A stretch of DNA of 23,202 bases from Rohdeia sp044358925. Its GTDB lineage: Bacteria > Planctomycetota > UBA1135 > GCA-002686595. Below are positions 1 to 7,273 of the stretch, piece by piece. Made by a program: the position numbers and the translations under genes. Each line of letters starts with the position of its first letter. Position 1 is the stretch's first letter. The stretch covers positions 1 to 23,202 of the forward strand of contig JBIKNC010000042.1 in the NCBI GenBank assembly GCA_044358925.1, read 5' to 3'. Below the pieces are notes generated by a model. It had not been told where the DNA came from. It saw only the letters and a list, made by a program, of their open reading frames with translations, and ran no database searches.

Positions 1-132
1 CGCGCCCACCGACGTGCCGCTCCCCGCTCCATGAAGTGCGGGATGGCGGCGGATTTTGCTACGGCACCGTACCGCCACCGTTCGCGTCACGACCGACCCG
101 TCGCAGCCTGTGCTCGCGGTATCGTCCCCGGC

Positions 133-1392
133 ATGCTCGTTGACGTTCTGCGCGCCGCACTCGGCGTGGCCTTCTTCTGCGGTGTCGCGGCACTGCTCTC
201 CACGCGGCGCGGACGGTTCCCGTGGCGCGTCGTCTTCGTCGGGCTCGTGCTGCAGGTGGTGCTCGGGATCTGGACGCAAGAGACCGAATCGGGACGCGCG
301 TTCTTCGGCAGCATCGCCACGTTCGTCGGCGGGCTCATCGAGATGGCGAAGCCGGGCGCCGAACTCGTCTTCGGCCCGCTCTCGAAGCCCGAAGTGCTCG
401 GCCCCGTCTTCGGCGGCGACAACGCGTTCGTCTTCGCGTTCGCGGGCGCCGGCCTGCCCGCGATCATCTTCTTCTCGGCGCTGATGGCGGTGCTCTACCA
501 CTTCGGCGTCATGCAAGTCGTCGTGTGGCTGCTGGCGCGTGTGATGAGCGCGACCATGCGCGTCTCCGGCGCCGAGTCGATGGCGATGGCGGCCAACGTG
601 TTCGTCGGGCAGACCGAGGCGCCGCTCGTCATCAGGCCGTACCTCGCTCGACTCACGACGTCGGAACTCAACTCGCTGATGGTGGGCGGCTTCGCGACGA
701 TCGCGGGCTCCGTGCTGGCCGTCTACATGGGCATGGTCGGGCCCGAGATCGGACCGCACCTCCTCACGGCCTCCGTCATGTCCGCACCGGCGGCGTTCGT
801 GATCGCGAAGATCATGGTGCCCGAGGTCGAACAGCCTTCGACGAGCGGTGTCGTCGAGTTGCGCATCGAGCGCAACGCCTCCAACGTCTTCGAAGCAGCC
901 GCGAACGGCACCTCCGACGGTTTGAAGTTGTGGCTCAACGTGCTGGCGATGCTGATCGCGTTCACCGCGCTCGTGGCACTCGTCGACTGGCCGCTGGAAG
1001 CTTGGTTCGGCACGTCGTTGCGCGAGGTCTTCGGCTACGTCTTCGCGCCTGTCGCGTGGCTCATGGGTGTCGACGGTTGGCACGACTGCCGCATGGTCGG
1101 TTCGTTGCTCGGCACGAAGGTGGCGATGAACGAATTCATCGCGTACAGCGACATGAGCAAGCTGCTGGCCGTCGGCAGTGAAGTGCGTTTCGAGAGCATG
1201 CACAGCGCGAAGATCGCCGCGTACGCGTTGTGCGGCTTCGCGAACTTCGCGTCGATCGGCATCCAGATCGGCGGCATCGGCGCGCTCGTGCCCGAACGCC
1301 GCACCGACCTCGCGAAGCTCGGTCTGAAGGCCATGATCGGCGGTGCATTCGCCGCGTGCATGACGGCGACGATCGCCGGCATCTTCGTGTGA
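133..1392 (+). CDS. nupC: NupC-type concentrative nucleoside transporter (CNT family)
   Basis: Inner-membrane symporter expected to import nucleosides with H+ or Na+. The 419-residue product is hydrophobic throughout. It carries two CNT hallmarks: the stretch at residues 146-164 (GAES...ANVFVGQTEAP), which lines the substrate site in the family, and G327-T-K followed by N333-E-F, the classic GxKxxxNEF signature. The length fits NupC (about 400 residues). I chose the ATG at 133 because it places the first membrane helix (residues 5-23) at the N terminus as in NupC. In-frame ATGs at 31 and 43 would add an Arg-rich, non-homologous extension. There is no Shine-Dalgarno at 133. The next gene, 27 bases downstream, is a purine nucleoside phosphorylase, so uptake and phosphorolysis are probably coupled. 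Family assignment is firm; the exact nucleoside and coupling ion cannot be read from sequence. Confidence 0.93.
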   Translation: MLVDVLRAALGVAFFCGVAALLSTRRGRFPWRVVFVGLVLQVVLGIWTQETESGRAFFGSIATFVGGLIEMAKPGAELVFGPLSKPEVLGPVFGGDNAFVFAFAGAGLPAIIFFSALMAVLYHFGVMQVVVWLLARVMSATMRVSGAESMAMAANVFVGQTEAPLVIRPYLARLTTSELNSLMVGGFATIAGSVLAVYMGMVGPEIGPHLLTASVMSAPAAFVIAKIMVPEVEQPSTSGVVELRIERNASNVFEAAANGTSDGLKLWLNVLAMLIAFTALVALVDWPLEAWFGTSLREVFGYVFAPVAWLMGVDGWHDCRMVGSLLGTKVAMNEFIAYSDMSKLLAVGSEVRFESMHSAKIAAYALCGFANFASIGIQIGGIGALVPERRTDLAKLGLKAMIGGAFAACMTATIAGIFV

Positions 1393-1407
1393 GCGGCGCT
1401 GCGCGGC

Positions 1408-1413
1408 TACCAT
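1408..1413 (+). promoter_or_regulatory. Candidate -10 element TACCAT before the phosphorylase gene
   Basis: TACCAT lies in the 27-base gap between transporter and phosphorylase and ends six bases before the GTG start. Transcription starting 6-7 bases after it would begin at or next to the start codon, giving a leaderless mRNA. No convincing -35 box is seen. Similar boxes precede three other genes here. Assignment is by pattern only. Confidence 0.3.
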
Positions 1414-1419
1414 CGCGAC

Positions 1420-2238
1420 GTGAACGAACTCGAGACACGTGATCGCAGCCGCGCCGCCGCCGCCGCACTCGCCGCGCGCGGCGTCGGTGACGTCGATCTG
1501 TTCGCGGTGCTCGGCAGCGGGCTCGGCTCGGTCGCGGACGTGCTCGAGAATCCGCGCCGCATCCCGTTCGCCGAAGTCGAAGGGCTGCCGACGAGCGGCG
1601 TTCCCGGCCACGCGGGTGAGTTCCGCCACGGACGGATCGGCGGACGCAACGTGCTCCTGCAGTGCGGGCGCGTGCACCTCTACGAAGGCCACGCGGCGCG
1701 CGCGGTCGCGCTGTCGGTGCGCAGTGCGGTGCAACTCGGTGCGAAGCGCGTGCTGCTCACGAACGCGGCGGGTTGCCTGCGCACCGACTGGCGCGTCGGC
1801 TCGTGGATGCGCATCACCGATCACGTCGACCTGCAGGGCGATGCGGCTCTCTTCGCGAGTGAACGCGGGAGCGGCTCGCCGTACGACCCGCAGCTCGGCG
1901 CGATCGTCGATCGCTTCGCGACGGAGCGCGACCTCGGTTGGCAGCGCGGCGTGTACGCGGGCCTGCGCGGGCCGCGCTACGAGACGCCCGCCGAGGTGCG
2001 TGCGTTGGCGCGCTGGCGCGTGGACGCGGTCGGCATGAGCACGGTCAAGGAAGCCGCGGTCGCTCACACACTCGGTGCGCGCGTCGTCGGCCTGTCGTGC
2101 CTCACGAATCACGCGGCCGGGCTGTCGGGCGGAGCGCTCTCCCATGCCGACGTCGTCGACGTCGGCACGCGCGCGGCGCGCGAACTCGGGCTCTACCTCG
2201 GTGCGTTGCTCGAAGCGCTGGTGGGCGACGCGAATTGA
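1420..2238 (+). CDS. punA: Purine nucleoside phosphorylase (trimeric PNP family)
   Basis: Phosphorolysis of purine ribo- and deoxyribonucleosides to free base plus (deoxy)ribose-1-phosphate, in the cytoplasm. The 272-residue product has the ordered motifs of trimeric PNPs: GSGLG at 32-36 (phosphate loop), GRVHLYEGH at 83-91, LTNAAG at 113-118, ITDHVDL at 132-138, GPRYETPAE at 184-192, VGMSTV at 204-209, and LTN at 228-230 followed by LSH at 240-242. T229-N230 matches the Asn that in this family favours 6-oxopurines such as inosine and guanosine. Position 210 is Lys where many homologues have Pro. The start is GTG at 1420; no Shine-Dalgarno is visible and a -10-like box sits just upstream. The nucleoside transporter directly before it supports a salvage unit. 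Confidence 0.94.
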   Translation: MNELETRDRSRAAAAALAARGVGDVDLFAVLGSGLGSVADVLENPRRIPFAEVEGLPTSGVPGHAGEFRHGRIGGRNVLLQCGRVHLYEGHAARAVALSVRSAVQLGAKRVLLTNAAGCLRTDWRVGSWMRITDHVDLQGDAALFASERGSGSPYDPQLGAIVDRFATERDLGWQRGVYAGLRGPRYETPAEVRALARWRVDAVGMSTVKEAAVAHTLGARVVGLSCLTNHAAGLSGGALSHADVVDVGTRAARELGLYLGALLEALVGDAN

Positions 2239-2336
2239 GTCTGTGCGCCCCGCTCTCGGGAGCCGAGCCGCATGGGCCGCGGGCAGCTCGCGTGCCGCGC
2301 AGGGCGGAGCGTCATGCTGTCGGGCACCCAAGCGCC

Positions 2337-3431
2337 ATGCACACATTCGCCACGCTCGCCTTCAGCTGCCGCACGACCTCCCTCGTCGCGGCGAGTCTGT
2401 GCGCCGTGAGCCTGTGCGCCGCGAAGGCGTCCGCGCAGGAGCCGGCCGCGCCGCCCGCCGCCGACGACCACGAACTCGAAGCGGCCTGGCAGCAGGTTCT
2501 CGGCACGCGGCCCGATCACGTCGAGCGCCAGGTCGACGCGGCGCACGCGGGCGGGCTCGACGCGCCGCTCCCGCCGGCTCCGCCGCCGACCACGGCGCAG
2601 AGCGGCGGCTGGCGGCACGAACTGTCGATCGGCGGTCGCCAGTTGTCGCGCGCGGACTTCGAGGACACACCCGGCGACGTCGAGCGCCGCTCCTACGAGT
2701 TCGGTTGGAGCGCGACCGTCGGCGCGCCCGGAAACGCGTGGCGCTTCGAGTACGGCTTCGAGAACCACGTCTATCGCTTCGACGGCGCGAGCGGGCTCCT
2801 GCCCGGCACCACGTCGCCGGTCGAGGGGCTCTTCCGCCACCGCTTCGGCGCGGCGAAGGTCATCGACCTCGCAGGCGCGTGGAGCGGCTACGTCTCGGCG
2901 GGCATCGACCTCGGGCTCGAAGGCAGCGCGGACTTCGGCGAGGCGCTCACGTGGCGCGGCGCGGGCGGCCTCGAGTGGCGTGTGCGCGACGATCTCGCGT
3001 GGCGCTTCGGTGTGCTCGCGTTCGATCGACTCGAAGACGACGCGCTGATCGTGCCGATCATCGGTTTCGACTGGGACGTCGACGCGCGCACGAACATCGC
3101 ACTGGGCGCGAACGGCCTCGAGGTCACGCGCGACGTCGGCGGCGACACACGCGCGTTCGGGCGCTTCGGCTACGAGAGCCGGCAGTTCAGGTTGGACGAC
3201 AGCGGGCCCAATCCCGAAGGGTCGCTGGAGGACAGCTCGTTCCAGTTGCTGGTCGGCCTCGACCTGCCGGTCGGCATCGGCGAGGGCACGCTCGCGTCGA
3301 CACGGCTCGACGTGTTCGTCGGCGCTCAGTTCGGCCGCGAACTCGAGTTCCGCACGAGCGACGTCGAAGTCGGCGGCGACGGCGTCGATCCGTCGGCGCT
3401 GTTCGGCTTGCGCTTGCGACTCGGCCTTTGA
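2337..3431 (+). CDS. Exported beta-barrel-like protein of unknown function
   Basis: I do not recognise a named family. The 364-residue product begins with a signal peptide (hydrophobic segment about residues 14-33, ending A-S-A-Q), which supports the ATG at 2337. A Pro/Ala-rich linker follows. From about residue 90 to the end there are repeated short amphipathic segments with alternating aromatic and hydrophobic residues (for example ELSIGGRQL, WRFEYGFENHVYRF, GYVSAGIDLGLEG, SSFQLLVGLDLPV) ending in LRLRLGL, the appearance of an outer-membrane beta-barrel. No catalytic motif is seen. It lies 98 bases downstream of the phosphorylase gene and may be co-transcribed with it. Its last ~35 codons overlap the antisense methyltransferase gene. 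The barrel reading is an inference from the strand pattern. Confidence 0.72.
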   Translation: MHTFATLAFSCRTTSLVAASLCAVSLCAAKASAQEPAAPPAADDHELEAAWQQVLGTRPDHVERQVDAAHAGGLDAPLPPAPPPTTAQSGGWRHELSIGGRQLSRADFEDTPGDVERRSYEFGWSATVGAPGNAWRFEYGFENHVYRFDGASGLLPGTTSPVEGLFRHRFGAAKVIDLAGAWSGYVSAGIDLGLEGSADFGEALTWRGAGGLEWRVRDDLAWRFGVLAFDRLEDDALIVPIIGFDWDVDARTNIALGANGLEVTRDVGGDTRAFGRFGYESRQFRLDDSGPNPEGSLEDSSFQLLVGLDLPVGIGEGTLASTRLDVFVGAQFGRELEFRTSDVEVGGDGVDPSALFGLRLRLGL

Positions 3432-4453
3432 GGCGCTGAAGAACCGCGTGTGAGCACGAAGAGGTGCTCCTCGTTCGTGAGATGGCGCGGCGTCCCGACG
3501 CGTTTGCCGCGCGGATCGTGGATGCCGATGCGCGCGCCGACGTAGCGCGGGCGTTCGATCACGATTTCACGCACGCTGCCGAGTTCGGCGAGCAGCTCGC
3601 GCAGGCGCACGAGATCCACGAAGCCCTCGTTCGAGAACGAGAGGACGACGTGGCGCGCACGCAGCGCCTTCAGGAGTTCGAAGAGCGCGCTCTCGCACGT
3701 GCGGCGCGAGTTGAAAGGGCTGGAGCGCTCCTTCACGTCGACGCGCTTCATCGCGACACCGAACGTCGCGGGCGCGTCGTTGCGCACGAGCGTCTCCCAC
3801 AGGTGGTAGTTGCCGCAGTAGCGGTGCTGGTTGTACGGCGGATCGACGTACGCGAGGTCGGCGTCGGTCGAGCGCGCGAGGTCGAGCGCGTCGGAACATG
3901 TCGCACGGCTCGCACCGTGCGCGCCGCGCGCGAGCAGCGGCGGCACACGCAACTCGAGGTCCTTGTACGAGCGCGGCGACCAGCTCTTGAGATAGGCCAT
4001 GTGCACGCCGGTCGTCGAGTCGACGCGATCGGCGGCGGCGATCAGGCTGGCGAGAAGTACGGCTTCGAGGACGGGCTCGAGCTGCTTCTGTGCGATCGCG
4101 CGCCGGATGCGGTCGATGCGCCGACCGTTGTGCGGCTGGAAGAAGCGCGCCGACTCGCAGAACGTGCGGGTGAAGTAGCCGTCTTCGCCCGGCAAGGCGT
4201 TGAACTCGTCCACGAGTTGCTGCGCCGCGTGGCCGTGGACGTCCGCGTCGGCTTCGACGACGCCGCGCGCGAGCGTCGCCGAGTAGAGCGCGTCGTCGTT
4301 CGCGTGCACCGCGAGCCCGAGCGCCTTCAAGCGGTGCGCGACGCGCGCCGAGCCGCTGAACAGGTCGACGGCCGAGCGCACGTCCGAGAGGCCGCTCACC
4401 ACCGCCGCGATCGGTTCGAGCAGTGCGCGCTTCGACCCGAGGTACTTGATCAC
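3326..4453 (-). CDS. D12-class adenine-specific DNA methyltransferase (orphan)
   Basis: Predicted N6-adenine DNA methyltransferase using S-adenosylmethionine. The 375-residue product opens with IKYLGSKR (residues 2-9), has DLFSGSARVAH at 30-40 (SAM-binding motif I) and VDPPYNQHRY from 203 (motif IV, catalytic DPPY at 204-207). A conserved middle block, FFQPHNGRRIDRIR (104-117) and DRVDSTTG (142-149), is typical of stand-alone D12 methylases. The start is GTG at 4453 with a poorly spaced GAGG. No restriction endonuclease gene lies nearby, so it is probably a solitary methylase; the target site is unknown. The hypothetical gene at 5018-4482 is 28 bases upstream on the same strand. The Ser/Pro/Arg-rich tail, about residues 341-375, is encoded opposite the 3' end of the barrel gene and looks like read-through beyond the fold. 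Confidence 0.88.
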   Translation of the reverse strand: MIKYLGSKRALLEPIAAVVSGLSDVRSAVDLFSGSARVAHRLKALGLAVHANDDALYSATLARGVVEADADVHGHAAQQLVDEFNALPGEDGYFTRTFCESARFFQPHNGRRIDRIRRAIAQKQLEPVLEAVLLASLIAAADRVDSTTGVHMAYLKSWSPRSYKDLELRVPPLLARGAHGASRATCSDALDLARSTDADLAYVDPPYNQHRYCGNYHLWETLVRNDAPATFGVAMKRVDVKERSSPFNSRRTCESALFELLKALRARHVVLSFSNEGFVDLVRLRELLAELGSVREIVIERPRYVGARIGIHDPRGKRVGTPRHLTNEEHLFVLTRGSSAPQRPSRKRKPNSADGSTPSPPTSTSLVRNSSSRPN

Positions 4454-4481
4454 CGCCTCGAAGATCGCACGCGCGCCGCGT

Positions 4482-5018
4482 TCAGACCCAGCGCTTCTCG
4501 ATCAGCGTGCGCGCGATGTCGACCACGTCGCCGTCGCCGTGGGACTCGAAGTCGACGGCCTGGACCGGCAGCGCGGTGCTGTGGCGAACGCGGTCGAGCA
4601 CGACGATGAGGTCGAGCACGCGCTGCTCGAGCCGCCGTTTCCCGTCCTGCGGCACGAGCAGCAGCGCGCGACCACCGTGGGCGCGCCGAGCGACGAGCGC
4701 GATGTTCGGCCAGGAGAGCGGCTCGGCCGGCTCGCTGTGCGCGCGGCCGTCCACATCGGCCACGACCACCGTCAGGGCGCGGGCCGGCGCGGCGAGCGGC
4801 CGCACGAGCAGCGCGCGCAGGCGGCCGTCGGCGCGGGAGACGCACAGCTCCTCCACACACGAACGCGCGCCGTCGCACGGGGTGCGGCGGCGCACGGAAA
4901 GGTCGGCGCGCGAGCGATCGACCTGGGCCAGGCGGTCGGCCCAGAAGCGCCGATCGAACAGGAAAGGGGACAACGTGGAGCGATGCACAGGAGGGGCGGA
5001 GAAGCGCCGAGCGGCCAC
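4482..5018 (-). CDS. Hypothetical 178-residue protein
   Basis: Not recognised. The product has a basic N terminus, then alternating hydrophobic strands (RALLVRP, ALTVVVADVD, ALLLVPQDG, RVLDLIVVLDRV) that could form a small alpha/beta fold, and ends IARTLIEKRWV. No signal peptide, membrane helix or catalytic motif is evident. The start is uncertain: GTG at 5018 is the longest option, and GTG at 4988 is an alternative without the Arg-rich leader. It precedes the methyltransferase by 28 bases on the same strand, so the two are probably co-transcribed. A partial resemblance to the core of an alpha/beta-hydrolase is possible, but I see no GxSxG. Support is codon bias, position and the protein-like second half. 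Confidence 0.5.
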   Translation of the reverse strand: MAARRFSAPPVHRSTLSPFLFDRRFWADRLAQVDRSRADLSVRRRTPCDGARSCVEELCVSRADGRLRALLVRPLAAPARALTVVVADVDGRAHSEPAEPLSWPNIALVARRAHGGRALLLVPQDGKRRLEQRVLDLIVVLDRVRHSTALPVQAVDFESHGDGDVVDIARTLIEKRWV

Positions 5019-5822
5019 CCGCTACCACCCACTGACACGGGGATGCGGCGGGAAGCGGCTCGGCGGAGGACGGCGGTCGAATGGGCGTCGACCTGGGGTG
5101 AGTGCTTATGTGGGCGGGGCTGGCGAGGCTCCCGCACGGGTCCGCGACGGCGAAGTGCGGTCGCGGAGGTCCCGGGCGGCGCGGGAAGGGGGCCGCCAGG
5201 GCGTGGCCAGGGGGGTGGTTCCGGCGGCCGTCGAGCGCGGCCCACGCCAGGACCGAACGGTGCGGGCGCGCGGGGAGCGGCGCGGCTCTCGCACAGGCTC
5301 CCAACGTGCCGCGCACGAGCCGCGGGCGCGGGCTGCCGTCCGACCGCTCGCCGTTCGCCCTGTTCAGCGCCCGTGCTGGCGTGACACGGCCCCGAAACCA
5401 GGACGTGGCTTCCCAGGCGGGAGCCGATCGCCTAGAACGGGCGCGCCTCGGGGTCCCAGTTTCCGGCCAAAACACCTGCCCGGCCTTGGGAATGGCATCG
5501 GCGAGGGGGCGTAATGCGCCGTCTCGCCGTGCCGCACTCCGGCCGGCGCTTTCGTTCTCGCTCGCGAAGTCCTGTCCGACTCGACCCGCACGCCCGTCCC
5601 CCGACGCGCGTGCGACCCGCCTCCTCGACCCGCGTAACGGCTGCGGCCCGCCTCCGCACCGCCTGCGCTCGGTCAGCGCCCTGTCTGTCCGACTCTCCCC
5701 CCGACTCACGCCGCCGCCTTCCTCGCGGCGGCCCTGGCCGAGCCCCCTGAGGCCCGGCCGGACGCTCCCACCGTCCCGCACTCGACCAGCGCGCCCCGCG
5801 AACGGGGTGCGACCCCACGACG
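5019..5822. other. 804-base divergent intergenic region with mirrored C-rich leaders
   Basis: No convincing gene in either strand; the open frames crossing it are Arg/Pro/Ser-rich and motif-free. Base counts show opposite strand asymmetry in its two arms. At 5101-5220 the plus strand has 62 G against 31 C, and at 5641-5760 it has 62 C against 34 G. Each arm is therefore C-rich in the sense of the gene it leads (minus-strand gene at 5018, plus-strand gene at 5823). The middle (about 5340-5520) is mixed and would hold the divergent promoters. I looked for RNase P, tmRNA, SRP RNA and tRNA signatures and saw none. Confidence 0.5.
5411..5439 (+). promoter_or_regulatory. Weak candidate promoter for the amidohydrolase cluster
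   Basis: TTCCCA (5411-5416) and TAGAAC (5434-5439) are separated by 17 bases, each matching four of six positions of the housekeeping -35 and -10 consensus. If used, it would give a leader of roughly 375 bases before the first amidohydrolase gene. In such GC-rich DNA this is one of the few spaced pairs in the gap, but the match is weak and no regulator site was identified. Confidence 0.2.
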
Positions 5823-7214
5823 ATGCGTTCGTTGCCGACCCCGCTCACGTCCGCGCTCCTGTGCGCCGGTTTCCTCGTTCCGACGGCATTCGCGCTGCAA
5901 GAGCAGGAAGGTGACGCGGCGGCGGAAGTGGCGGCCGTCACGGCACCCGAACCCGAGTTGATCGCGATCCGCGCGGCGCGCCTGATCGCCGCGCCGGGCA
6001 AGGAACTCGCGAACGCCGTGATCCTCGTGCGCGGCGACGTCGTGCAGGCCGTCGGCGTCGGCCTCGCGATCCCCGAAGGCACGCGCACCTTCGATGCGGC
6101 AGTCGTGTGCGCCGGCTTCATCGATGCGTGGTCCGGTCTCGGCGTCGATCGCGGCAGCCTGTTCGACCGCAGCACGAAGGCCTCGACGCGCAGCGCCGAC
6201 GCACTCGACGCGTACAGCGACGAACACCTGCGCCGCGCCGCTCTGCGCGCCGGCGTGACGACGGTGCGCACGCAGATCGGTGTGTCCGGCAACGTGCTCG
6301 GCACGAGCGTCGTGGTGCGGCTCATGCCGGACTTGAGCGATCCCCGCGCGGTGCTCGACGACACGGCCGCCGTGGCGATGGCGGTGCAGGGCAACGACGC
6401 GTTCGAGCGCGTCGAGAACGTCGACCGCCTGTTCAACGAAGTTCAGAGCGGCGCGAACTACCGCAACGCGCAGCGCAAGTACACGGTCGATCTCGAGGCC
6501 TGGACGAAGGCGATCACCGAGAAGGAAGCGCAGCTCGAGAAGGACTTCAAGAAGGCCAAGAAGGACCGCGAGAAGGCCGTGGCCGACGCGGAGAAGGAAG
6601 GCAAGGAGTTCAAGGACGAGAAGTACAAGGAAGACCGCCGACCGAAGGCGCCGCGCGTCGACCCCGACGCCGATGCGCTGGGCGCGGTCGCCGAAGGGGA
6701 GATGCCGCTCGTGATCGAGCTGCACCGCGTGCCCGAGATGCGGCAACTGCTCGCGCGCGCTGCCGGGTTCGGGCGCGTGCGCCCCATCCTCGCCGGTGTC
6801 AGTGACGCTCACTTCCTCGCGGAAGAACTGGCCGATGCCGGCGCGACGGTGATCGTCGATCCGACCGCGCCGAGCCGCGGCGGCACCTACGGCGCGAACG
6901 GTCTCGAACTGGCCGCCACGCTCGACGAAGCGGGCGTCCAAGTGATCTTCGGCACCGGCGGTGTCGATCCGAGCGCGACGGCGGCCCTCCCGCTGCTCGC
7001 CGCACGCGCGATCGGTCACGGCCTGTCGCACGAGGCGGCGCTCGACGCGCTGACGCTCGCACCGGCGCGCGCGCTCGGCCTCGATCGTTCGATCGGCAGC
7101 GTCGAAGTCGGCAAACAAGCCGACCTCCTGCTGCTGTCCGGTGACCCGTTCGCGTCGGCGACGCGAGTCGAGAAGGTGTTCATCGCCGGAGAGATCGTTC
7201 ACGGCGACGAGTGA
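5823..7214 (+). CDS. Exported amidohydrolase-like protein 1, HxH lost
   Basis: 463 residues. Signal peptide at 1-25 (ends FALQ), then the small N-terminal beta domain of imidazolonepropionase-like amidohydrolases (IRAARLIAAPG... VILVRGDVVQAVG, 48-78). At strand 1, where the family has PGxxDxHxH, it reads A-G-F-I-D-A-W103-S-G105, so both metal-binding histidines are gone. The strand-8 Asp position reads GTGG. The C-terminal family signature is intact (LTLAPARALGLD, then GSVEVGKQADLLLLSGDPF). Residues 228-280 form a Lys/Glu-rich, probably coiled-coil insertion. First of eight related genes on this strand; ATG start without Shine-Dalgarno, after a long C-rich leader. Fold assignment is good. Hydrolase activity is unlikely on sequence; the function is unknown, possibly a binding or structural subunit. 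Confidence 0.85.
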   Translation: MRSLPTPLTSALLCAGFLVPTAFALQEQEGDAAAEVAAVTAPEPELIAIRAARLIAAPGKELANAVILVRGDVVQAVGVGLAIPEGTRTFDAAVVCAGFIDAWSGLGVDRGSLFDRSTKASTRSADALDAYSDEHLRRAALRAGVTTVRTQIGVSGNVLGTSVVVRLMPDLSDPRAVLDDTAAVAMAVQGNDAFERVENVDRLFNEVQSGANYRNAQRKYTVDLEAWTKAITEKEAQLEKDFKKAKKDREKAVADAEKEGKEFKDEKYKEDRRPKAPRVDPDADALGAVAEGEMPLVIELHRVPEMRQLLARAAGFGRVRPILAGVSDAHFLAEELADAGATVIVDPTAPSRGGTYGANGLELAATLDEAGVQVIFGTGGVDPSATAALPLLAARAIGHGLSHEAALDALTLAPARALGLDRSIGSVEVGKQADLLLLSGDPFASATRVEKVFIAGEIVHGDE

Positions 7215-7273
7215 GACCTGCAGCCCTTCGACGTACGCACGACCGCGCAGCGAACCCGACCCAACGCCCGACG

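Noticed and set aside
4450..5781. 443-codon minus-strand open frame crossing the divergent gap
   Set aside because: Rich in Arg, Ala and Pro with no motif, spans the hypothetical gene in another frame, and fits chance openness in GC-rich DNA.
5019..5822. Structured RNA (RNase P, tmRNA, SRP RNA) in the large gap
   Set aside because: No conserved core elements of these RNAs were found by eye on either strand.
5706..7202. 498-codon minus-strand frame opposite the first amidohydrolase-like gene
   Set aside because: Arg/Asp/Val-rich mirror of GC3-biased codons; the plus strand has a signal peptide and family motifs.
7211..7273. GTG start at 7211 for amidohydrolase-like protein 2
   Set aside because: It overlaps the previous stop but lacks a Shine-Dalgarno, and the signal-like segment begins at the ATG at 7274; kept as an alternative only.
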